DNA of 5,813 nucleotides from Thermoleophilia bacterium (lineage in GTDB: Bacteria; Actinomycetota; Thermoleophilia; RBG-16-64-13). The position numbers and the translations under genes are program-made. Shown here in pieces: positions 1 to 5,813 of the stretch (its first letter is position 1; every line of letters starts with the position of its first letter). The stretch is from contig JAFGIH010000068.1 in assembly GCA_016929985.1 (NCBI GenBank), positions 1-5,813 of the forward strand, given 5' to 3'. The notes under the pieces are model-generated. The model was not told the DNA's origin, did no database searches, and saw only the letters and a list, made by a program, of their open reading frames with translations.

Positions 1-1
1 G

Positions 2-2146
2 CCCCGACCGCCGGCGCAGACGTCCGGCGCCGAGGGAGTGAGGTTTCTTCTCGCGTCAGGCCGGCAGGCAGAGGCGGAGCTGGCCGCTCAGACCATCGCT
101 GAACTGATCAGGGCGGGAGACCGGCCCGGCGAGGTGGCGGTGGTGGTACGGGAGATCAGCGAGTGGGCTGTCCTCTTGGGGGACGTGTTCGACTCATGCG
201 GCATCCCCTACCAGGTGGACTGCCGCACCCGCCTTGGAGGCACCGGGCTTGGCGGGGCTTTCATCAACTGCCTCCAAGGGGTCATGTCGGACGATGCGGC
301 ACGCCTCTTGGCCTATCTGCGCAGCCCCTACAGCGGTGTTGCTCCGAGCGACGTGGACGACCTCGAATGGCGGTACGAGCGGGGCACGGCCCGTGGGGCG
401 GGGGTCTTGGCGGCGCTGGCGGCACGGGGATGCGGGGATGCCTTGCGGCCGCTGTGGGGCCTGCTGAGCTCCGATCGCGGTGCGTGTCGAGAAGACACCG
501 GTGGTCCACTGCTCGATTTGGTCGAGGCGGAGAGGTGGGCCCGGCGTATGCTGGTGGCGGGAGCGCGGGGCCTCGCCCCGGGCGACGACGATCTTGAGGA
601 AGACATACGCGCATTCCGCGCTCTGCAGGCGGCCTTCGCGGCCATGGCCGGGTTGGTGGCTGACCACGCTGAGCCCGCCTGTTTCGAGGCAGAGGCTGCG
701 CTGAGGTCGCTTGCCCAAAGGACTGTGGGGGGCGCCCGTCCGGACACAGACGATGCCGTGCAGCTCCTGAGCGTGCATCGGGCACGAGCACGTCGCTTCG
801 ACGTGGTGATCGTCCTGGGTCTGGTGGAAGGTGAGTTTCCGGGACGGACAGACAGGCCCTCCATCCTCAGCCCGGCGCAGCGAACCGGCCTGAGTTCGGT
901 CGCCGGCGGGCTCCTCACCCCCAGGGTCGACCAGGAGAGCGCCCTCTTCGTGAGCGCGGTGTCCCGGGCCAGGCGGTTACTTCATCTCAGCGCACGCGAT
1001 GCCGAGGACGACGGGACCGAAGCGGTCCCCTCGCGCTTCTGGGTGGGGGCGAAGACCCTCCTCGAAGTCGAGTCGCAGGGACACGAGAGCCGCACCTTGA
1101 CGGACCAGGTCTTCACCCCGTCCGCCGCGCCCTCGCTTAGACACTACCTCCGAGCCTGCGCGTCGGCGGGCGTGGCCCCCGATCCGACGAGCGGAGCCGC
1201 TCCGTTCGCAATCGCGGAGCGCTCCCGGCGGCGCACGCCTACACGTCTCTCGTCTGCCGGGGTGTTGGAGGAGCTTACCGCCAAGCGCTCCTTCAGCCCC
1301 TCGGCGCTGGAGAGATATGCAGCCTGTCCCTTCGCCTGGTTCCTCGAACGGGTCGTGAGGGTCCAGGAGATCGGCCTCGAGCTCGATGGCGCAGCGGTGG
1401 GGGAGCTGTTGCACGGCGTCCTTAGCAGCACCTATCGTCGTCTTGCCGGCGCCGGCCTGCTGCCGCTCCGCAGCGACACTGTAGCCGAGGCGGAACGGCT
1501 GGCTTTCGCTGCGGTGGACGGCGAGGTCGAGAGTGACCGCTGTCCCGGCAGCGTGGCTCAACGGAGACTGGCCGGCTCGCGGCTGAGGGGCATGGTCCGA
1601 ACCCTTTTCGCTATGGAGATCTCCGCAGGCGGCGGTCTCAGGCTGTCCGAGACCGAGGCTGAGGTGGGTGGCTCGCAGGGGACGGATGTGGGAGGACTGC
1701 GCATCAGGGGACGTATCGACCGCATCGACGCGACTCCGGACGGCGCGGGACTCTTCGTCATTGACTATAAGAGCGGGGAGATACCCTCTGCAGCCTCCAT
1801 GGGCAGCGACGCAGCTCTGCAGCTCCCCCTCTATCTGCTGGCCCTGGGTGTGGAACGTCCTGATGCCCAGGTGATCGGAGGGGCCTACCTGTCACTCTCT
1901 CGAAACCAGCGTGCCGCGGTGATGGCCGCCGGCTGGGAAGACGTAGTGGGAGGCGCGGGGCGCGGCTGCCGGGCCCTCGACGGCGCCGGGATGGAGGAGC
2001 TGTTCCGTCTCACCCGGGAGCACGCGCTGCGTGCCGCCGAGGGTATGCGGACGGGAGACATATCCCCCAGAGAGGACCGGGCATGCCCCGTATGGTGCCG
2101 CCTCGGTCCGGCGTGCCGGTCTCGCCGGGGAGGGTACAGGCCGTGA
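2..2146 (+). CDS. addB: AddB-like subunit of an AddAB-type helicase-nuclease, C-terminal part (5' end outside window)
   Basis: This is the helicase-like/nuclease subunit that would pair with the AddA-like product downstream to resect DNA double-strand breaks. The frame is open from base 2, leaving 714 visible residues against roughly 1000-1170 for the family, so the N-terminal ATPase-like part is missing. A GTG at 38 exists, but the RFLLASG/EAELAAQTIAEL stretch after it matches the middle of the SF1 fold (just past motif IV), not a natural N-terminus. The motif V region (770-799) reads SVHRARARRF and lacks the usual KGLE, while motif VI keeps S-R-A (962-970); this agrees with AddB being a non-motor subunit. 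The RecB-type nuclease looks intact: His at 1412, Glu at 1661, GRIDRID with Asp at 1718, DYK with Asp at 1763 and Lys at 1769, and QLPLYL from 1820. Cys at 1325 plus Cys at 2084, 2096 and 2114 (Cx3Cx5C) could hold a 4Fe-4S cluster. An actinobacterial AdnA-like identity is the main alternative. Confidence 0.85.
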   Translation, partial: PRPPAQTSGAEGVRFLLASGRQAEAELAAQTIAELIRAGDRPGEVAVVVREISEWAVLLGDVFDSCGIPYQVDCRTRLGGTGLGGAFINCLQGVMSDDAARLLAYLRSPYSGVAPSDVDDLEWRYERGTARGAGVLAALAARGCGDALRPLWGLLSSDRGACREDTGGPLLDLVEAERWARRMLVAGARGLAPGDDDLEEDIRAFRALQAAFAAMAGLVADHAEPACFEAEAALRSLAQRTVGGARPDTDDAVQLLSVHRARARRFDVVIVLGLVEGEFPGRTDRPSILSPAQRTGLSSVAGGLLTPRVDQESALFVSAVSRARRLLHLSARDAEDDGTEAVPSRFWVGAKTLLEVESQGHESRTLTDQVFTPSAAPSLRHYLRACASAGVAPDPTSGAAPFAIAERSRRRTPTRLSSAGVLEELTAKRSFSPSALERYAACPFAWFLERVVRVQEIGLELDGAAVGELLHGVLSSTYRRLAGAGLLPLRSDTVAEAERLAFAAVDGEVESDRCPGSVAQRRLAGSRLRGMVRTLFAMEISAGGGLRLSETEAEVGGSQGTDVGGLRIRGRIDRIDATPDGAGLFVIDYKSGEIPSAASMGSDAALQLPLYLLALGVERPDAQVIGGAYLSLSRNQRAAVMAAGWEDVVGGAGRGCRALDGAGMEELFRLTREHALRAAEGMRTGDISPREDRACPVWCRLGPACRSRRGGYRP
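2127..2134 (+). promoter_or_regulatory. Shine-Dalgarno sequence for the AddA-like gene
   Basis: GGGGAGGG contains the GGAGG core at 2129-2133, 9 nt before the GTG at 2143. It lies inside the last codons of the AddB-like gene. It is the main reason to prefer GTG 2143 over the in-frame ATGs at 2083 and 2161. With the GTGA stop/start overlap it implies translational coupling, which would help equal production of the two subunits. Confidence 0.7.
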
Positions 2147-5100
2147 ATCTGGTCAAGAGCATGAGACTCTCCGATCTGCAGGCGGCCGCGGTGCTCGATG
2201 GCAGCCCTCGGGTCCTGATCTCGGCGGGTGCCGGCAGCGGCAAGACCCGCCTGCTCGTGGCGCGGGTGGTTCATGCGCTGTTGGAGGAAGACCTACCCAT
2301 GGACCGTCTGATCGCTGTGACGTTCACGCGTAAGGCGGGCGCTGAGCTGAGTGCGCGTATCGCCTCGAGCCTGGAAGCGTGCGGCCGCTCTGATCTCGCC
2401 CGGGCGCTCGACACTGCCACTACAGGCACTATCCACAGTCTCTGCCTGCGCTTGGTGAGGGAGCACTCGCTCGAGGCAGGGGTAGACCCGGGGTGCGGGG
2501 TGCTTGAAGCCGAGGCAGCCGTCTTGCTCCAGCAGGAGGCAAGTGGCAGGGCCTGGGAATCGGTGGTGGAGACTGCCGGTGAGGCGCAGCTCTCGGTGTT
2601 GGCCCGCCAAGGAGAACGGCTGCGCAGGGAGATGCTGTCGCTCTATGAGCGGCTTCGGGGGATGGGCCAGGAAGAGCCACGGTTGCAGATCAGACCCGGG
2701 CCCGATGACATGGGGGCAAGAGAGGCGCTCGTGGATGCCCTGCGCGCCGCGCTCGACGCAGGGTCCGCGACACCGAAGCGATCGCGCACGCTCGAGCAAG
2801 ACCTCGCGAAGGTATCCGCCTGCTTGGCTTGGCTCGAGGGTGAGGCGGCGGAGAGTGACTCCGAAGAGGCGCTACGCAGGAGCGAGGACTTCTTCCCCAG
2901 CCGGCGGACGGCCTCAATGGAGCCGTACTTCGTGCCTGTGCGGGTCGCTCTCACGCGATATCGTGCGCAGCTGGCGCAAGCCCCGCTCATCCTGCTCGTC
3001 GCCGTCATGAACCGGCTGCTCCAGGAGTTCCACGGGGAGTACTCGGTCCGCAAGGCTGAGCGCGGAGTGCTCGATTTCGCCGATTTGGAGTTGCGGGCCC
3101 GGGCTCTGCTCAAGAACGCGGCAGCGGAGGGTGCGGCATGTGCGCCGACACTCGCCGGCGCGCTGCTCCTCGTCGATGAGTTCCAAGACACCAACGCGCT
3201 CCAATGCGAGATCCTCGAGGGGCTGAGAGCGGCCCGCATGGTCATGGTCGGCGACGAGAGGCAGAGCATCTACCGCTTCAGGGGCGCCGACGTGGACGTC
3301 TTCAGAGCCCGCCAAGCAGCGCTCGGGGCGGGGGCTCCTGCGGGAGGAGCGACACCGGTGCACCGGCTCGATGTCAACTACCGGAGCGATCCGAGACTGC
3401 TTGCGTTCATCAACCGGGTGTTCTCGCATCCGGTGCACTTCGGTGAGGGCTTCGTACCGCTGCAGTCCGATCCTGAGAGGGGGGCCCATGTGGCCGTCCC
3501 CGGGGGGGCGCCGGCGGTCGAAGTCTTGGTGACCGAACGGACGAACGGCACCGAGACAGACACACGTACCCTGTCCATGCAGCACTCTGAAGCCGCGGTG
3601 GTGGCCGAACGTGTTCGCAGTCTGGTCGAAGACGAAGGGTGGCGGCAGCGTGACGTCGTGGTGCTGCTGCCCGCGCAGACTCACGTCGAGGTGTACCAGG
3701 AGGAGATACGAGCCTGGGGTGTGGACGTGTATGTGGTCCGGGGCAGGGGCTACTACGCGCGCGAAGAGGTCACAGACGTCATCGCGCTCCTCCAGCTCTT
3801 GGTCAACCCTCACGACGACCTGGCGCTGGTCAGCGTCCTACGGTCTCCCATGGTGGGTATCTCCGACGATACGCTCTACCATCTGGGCAGAAGGCGCCAA
3901 GCCACGCGGGCCCGGTCGCTTTGGACGGTGGTGCGCGAACCGGGCGATGGACCGGTGTTCAGCGACGAGTCGGCGGCGGATGGCCTCAGGTTGGCTCAGT
4001 TCCGGGAACGGGTCGCCGAAGTGAGGACCAGGGTCGGGCGTCCCGGTCTCTCCCGGCTCATCGACGACGCCATCAGTGCCTTCCGGTACGATCTCTGTCT
4101 TCTCGCGGCTCCGGAGGGGCGGCGCCGGTTCGCCAACGTGCGCAAGCTGATGCGGTTGGCCGATGAGTTCGAAGCGCTGAACGGCCCGGATCCGGCGGGA
4201 TTGGTGGAGCTGTTCCGATCGGTGGGGAACCTCAGCGATCGCGAGGGGAGCGCGCCCACGCTGGCAGAGGGTGAGGACGTCGTACGGGTCATGACCGTGC
4301 ACCAGGCCAAAGGCCTGGAATTCCCCGTGGTGGTGCTGGCTGGGCTCGGAAGCGACCTCTCACGCACAGACTCACCGGCGTTCGTCGTGAGCAATGATGG
4401 GCGGACGGGCGTCTTCATGCGGGATTCCAAGCACAAGACGTACGAGGCCTACGACCTCTGTCTGGGACCGGCGATCGAGATCGAGGAGGAGCAGCGCAAG
4501 AAAGAGCGGGAGGAGGACACCCGCTTGCTCTACGTGGCGATGACGCGGGCGCAACACCGGCTGGTGCTGGTGGGGGCACGGCCCAAAGGTGATGAGTGCA
4601 CAGCCAATCGTATCGGACGGGTGGTGACGGCCCTGGGCCAGGCAGGTCTTCCGGAGACAGGCGCCCCTGCGAATCTACACGAGCTCCAGACGGTAGTGGC
4701 GGCTGTGGCGCCGGCGCCCTATGACGCGGAGATCTCCACGCCCCCACGGCGACGCACGGTTTCTGCCACGTCCACGATGGACACCCGGCCACGCCTGCTC
4801 GAGATCCGAACCCCGGGGAGGGCAGTGCGGAGGATCAGCTTCTCGGCCCTGGCCGCCTACGGACGCTGCCCCAGGCAGTACTACCTGGAACGGACGCTAG
4901 GACTGAGCTTGTCTGCGGTCGGGCCGTTCGCTGCGGGCGGCTCTGGTGGGGGCGGCGGAGGTGCCGGACGTGGCGCCGGCGGCCTGAGCCGGAGCCACGA
5001 TGACGATCAGGAGGTACCGGTCGCGTACGGAGAAGACGTGCTGGACGACGTTGAGTGGAGCACCGGCAGAGACGTCGGTCTGTTGGTACATGCCCTACTC

Positions 5101-5703
5101 GAAGGGCTGCCACACCGGGGAGGGCGTCCTCATCCGGCCGCTGTGCGGGAAACCGCTCAGAGGGCGCGGTCGGCTATGTCTCTGGAGCTGAACGACGCCG
5201 ACCTCGACCGGGCCGTCACCCTTGCCATGGGGTTCTGGGACTCGCCGGCGGCTCCGGTCTGGTCGGCGCCGTCGGCCCGCAGGGAGGTGCCGTTCTTCTT
5301 CTCTCAGGGGTCCACGGTGGTGTCGGGCGTGATGGACCTGCTCGAGCGGAGGGATGATGTCTGGCGCATCGTCGACTACAAGACGAATGCCCTGCATGGG
5401 CGTTCGCCCCTGGAGGTGGCCGGTTCCTACAGTCTGCAGGCCGCCGTGTACTGTCTGGCCGCTCTGCGTGCGGGCGCCCCCTCGGTGCGGATGGATCTCG
5501 TGTTCCTGGAAAGGCCCGCGGAGCCGGTGAGCGAGGGACACTCGCGGGACGACATCCCGGTCTTGGAGGCGGAGCTCGCCGAAGCTCTTGAGGGATTGAG
5601 GCAGCGCCGTTTCCCCACGCGCCGCGGAGAGATCTGCGATCGTTGCGCGGTTGCGGAGGTCTGCGCGGCCATGGCTGCAGGTGGGTCAGATGGTATAGAA
5701 TAG
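2143..5703 (+). CDS. addA: AddA-like UvrD-family ATP-dependent helicase/exonuclease subunit
   Basis: This is the motor and second nuclease subunit of an AddAB-type enzyme: an ATP-driven 3'-5' translocase that unwinds broken duplex ends for RecA loading. From GTG 2143 it has 1186 aa, close to Bacillus AddA (about 1230). Helicase motifs by residue: Q motif Gln13, Walker A SAGAGSGKT 27-35, Ia VTFTRKAGAEL 59-69, TIHS 96-99, Walker B DEFQDT 345-350, III GDERQSIYRFRG 370-381, IV NYRS from 412, V TVHQAKGLEF 718-727, VI YVAMTRA 797-803 with Arg802. All look functional. The GLG after motif V and the EEDTRLLYVAMTRA block favour AddA over PcrA or RecB. The nuclease shows His983, Glu1048, Asp1065, Asp1078-Tyr-Lys1080 and Gln1099/Tyr1102. 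Cys909 and Cys1165-x2-Cys1168-x5-Cys1174 form an Fe-S-type quartet, which is unusual because in Bacillus the cluster is in AddB. A Gly-rich linker lies at 932-947. The GTG overlaps the addB stop as GTGA and has a good ribosome site. The ATG at 2083 would sit 64 nt inside addB; the ATG at 2161 has a weaker site. Confidence 0.92.
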   Translation: MNLVKSMRLSDLQAAAVLDGSPRVLISAGAGSGKTRLLVARVVHALLEEDLPMDRLIAVTFTRKAGAELSARIASSLEACGRSDLARALDTATTGTIHSLCLRLVREHSLEAGVDPGCGVLEAEAAVLLQQEASGRAWESVVETAGEAQLSVLARQGERLRREMLSLYERLRGMGQEEPRLQIRPGPDDMGAREALVDALRAALDAGSATPKRSRTLEQDLAKVSACLAWLEGEAAESDSEEALRRSEDFFPSRRTASMEPYFVPVRVALTRYRAQLAQAPLILLVAVMNRLLQEFHGEYSVRKAERGVLDFADLELRARALLKNAAAEGAACAPTLAGALLLVDEFQDTNALQCEILEGLRAARMVMVGDERQSIYRFRGADVDVFRARQAALGAGAPAGGATPVHRLDVNYRSDPRLLAFINRVFSHPVHFGEGFVPLQSDPERGAHVAVPGGAPAVEVLVTERTNGTETDTRTLSMQHSEAAVVAERVRSLVEDEGWRQRDVVVLLPAQTHVEVYQEEIRAWGVDVYVVRGRGYYAREEVTDVIALLQLLVNPHDDLALVSVLRSPMVGISDDTLYHLGRRRQATRARSLWTVVREPGDGPVFSDESAADGLRLAQFRERVAEVRTRVGRPGLSRLIDDAISAFRYDLCLLAAPEGRRRFANVRKLMRLADEFEALNGPDPAGLVELFRSVGNLSDREGSAPTLAEGEDVVRVMTVHQAKGLEFPVVVLAGLGSDLSRTDSPAFVVSNDGRTGVFMRDSKHKTYEAYDLCLGPAIEIEEEQRKKEREEDTRLLYVAMTRAQHRLVLVGARPKGDECTANRIGRVVTALGQAGLPETGAPANLHELQTVVAAVAPAPYDAEISTPPRRRTVSATSTMDTRPRLLEIRTPGRAVRRISFSALAAYGRCPRQYYLERTLGLSLSAVGPFAAGGSGGGGGGAGRGAGGLSRSHDDDQEVPVAYGEDVLDDVEWSTGRDVGLLVHALLEGLPHRGGRPHPAAVRETAQRARSAMSLELNDADLDRAVTLAMGFWDSPAAPVWSAPSARREVPFFFSQGSTVVSGVMDLLERRDDVWRIVDYKTNALHGRSPLEVAGSYSLQAAVYCLAALRAGAPSVRMDLVFLERPAEPVSEGHSRDDIPVLEAELAEALEGLRQRRFPTRRGEICDRCAVAEVCAAMAAGGSDGIE
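4936..4983 (+). other. Glycine-rich low-complexity linker segment within the AddA-like protein
   Basis: Residues 932-947 consist almost only of Gly, with single Ser and Arg residues and two Ala, encoded by GGN codons. The following stretch, to about position 5058, is polar and acidic (SRSHDDDQEV, then EDVLDDVEW). The segment separates Cys909 and its RCPRQYYL block from His983 of the nuclease core. It is probably a flexible, solvent-exposed loop. The coding frame continues cleanly on both sides, so it does not look like a frameshift. Confidence 0.6.
5691..5701 (+). promoter_or_regulatory. Possible extended -10 promoter element for the tRNA-Pro gene
   Basis: The sequence TGGTATAGAAT contains an extended -10 (TG at 5691-5692, one base, then TATAGA at 5694-5699) and overlaps the last codons and stop of the AddA-like gene. 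It is conspicuously AT-rich for this GC-rich DNA. Transcription would start near 5706, about 34 nt before the mature tRNA. I find no convincing -35 hexamer at 16-18 bp upstream, so this rests on the extended -10 alone. The tRNA could instead be read from the addBA transcript. Confidence 0.3.
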
Positions 5704-5707
5704 GCGA

Positions 5708-5736
5708 CCGTCAGCGTGCTGTTGCCCGCTGAACGG
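5708..5736 (+). terminator. Imperfect hairpin between addA and tRNA-Pro; possible U-less terminator or processing stem
   Basis: CCGTCAGCG (5708-5716) pairs with CGCTGAACGG (5727-5736), giving a 9-bp stem with one bulged A (5732 or 5733). After a T/C mismatch the stem can extend by two more G-C pairs (5718-5719 with 5724-5725), capped by TGTT. No T-run follows; AGG leads straight into the tRNA, so it is not a classical intrinsic terminator. It starts 5 nt after the addA stop and ends 3 nt before the tRNA. It could protect the 3' end of the addA message, stop transcription weakly, or fold as the pre-tRNA leader. Confidence 0.3.
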
Positions 5737-5739
5737 AGG

Positions 5740-5813
5740 CGGGGTGTAGCGCAGCCTGGTAGCGCGCATCGTTCGGGACGATGAGGTCCCGGGTTCAAAT
5801 CCCGGCACCCCGA
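5740..5813 (+). tRNA. tRNA-Pro, anticodon CGG
   Basis: This complete 74-nt cloverleaf reads proline CCG codons. The acceptor stem 5740-5746 pairs fully with 5806-5812, with discriminator A at 5813. The D stem 5749-5752 pairs with 5762-5765 around an AGCCTGGTA loop. The anticodon stem 5767-5771 pairs with 5779-5783, with loop TTCGGGA and anticodon CGG at 5774-5776. The variable loop is 5784-5788. The T stem 5789-5793 pairs with 5801-5805 around TTCAAAT. All stems are Watson-Crick. The window ends at the discriminator base, so whether CCA is encoded cannot be seen. The gene lies 36 nt after addA on the same strand. Confidence 0.97.

Noticed and set aside
38..40. GTG as true start of the AddB-like protein
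   Set aside because: The frame is open upstream to base 2, the purine-rich GAGGGA directly abuts the GTG with no proper spacing, and the sequence after it matches the interior of the helicase-like fold. A motor-less protein starting here cannot be fully excluded without upstream sequence.
194..778. 194-codon open frame on the - strand opposite the AddB-like gene
   Set aside because: No domain, no ribosome site seen, and full overlap with a conserved sense gene.
2083..2142. Upstream ATG as start of the AddA-like protein
   Set aside because: It overlaps the AddB-like gene by 64 nt, within the codons for its conserved Cys triad; the GTG at 2143 has a well-spaced ribosome site and a GTGA overlap.
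2643..3269. 208-codon Ser/Arg-rich open frame on the - strand
   Set aside because: Its composition mirrors the codon bias of the sense gene and it has no family resemblance; it is a shadow of the AddA-like gene.
2914..3813. 299-codon open frame on the - strand opposite the AddA-like gene
   Set aside because: It lies wholly antisense to conserved helicase motifs II-IV, has no recognisable domain, and long antisense frames are expected in GC-rich coding DNA.
4936..4983. Glycine-rich run as a frameshift or assembly artefact
   Set aside because: Conserved nuclease-associated motifs in the same frame flank it on both sides (Cys909 block before, His983 after), so the frame is maintained.

Overview
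The window carries two large, tightly coupled genes and one tRNA gene, all on the + strand. By eye, base composition is strongly G+C-rich (about two thirds). A high-GC bacterium fits, for example a deep-branching actinobacterium such as a coriobacterial lineage or a high-GC firmicute. This host guess is inference: it rests on composition and on the presence of an AddAB-type rather than RecBCD-type enzyme, and no marker fixes the taxon.

Positions 2-2146 hold the C-terminal part of an AddB-like helicase-nuclease subunit. The frame is open to the left edge, so the N-terminal ATPase-like region lies outside the window. Positions 2143-5703 hold a complete AddA-like subunit of 1186 aa, with all SF1A (UvrD/Rep) helicase motifs and a C-terminal PD-(D/E)XK nuclease domain. 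The two genes share a 4-bp GTGA stop/start overlap with a good Shine-Dalgarno sequence in front, so they are probably one operon making a 1:1 heterodimer. The established role of AddAB is to process double-strand DNA ends: it unwinds and degrades from the break, responds to a Chi-like sequence, and leaves a 3' single strand for RecA. Both subunits here keep intact nuclease residues. Both also carry a cysteine quartet (one Cys before the nuclease fold, three after it) of the type that binds a 4Fe-4S cluster in Bacillus AddB.

Positions 5704-5739 are a 36-nt spacer with an imperfect hairpin. A possible extended -10 element overlaps the end of addA. Positions 5740-5813 are a complete tRNA-Pro with anticodon CGG, whose discriminator base is the last base of the window.

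I see no mobile element, CRISPR array, riboswitch or clearly novel system. The region reads as core DNA-repair genes next to a tRNA. The points most worth a second look are the apparent Fe-S quartet in both subunits, a glycine-rich linker inside the AddA-like nuclease region, and the hairpin/promoter arrangement before the tRNA.
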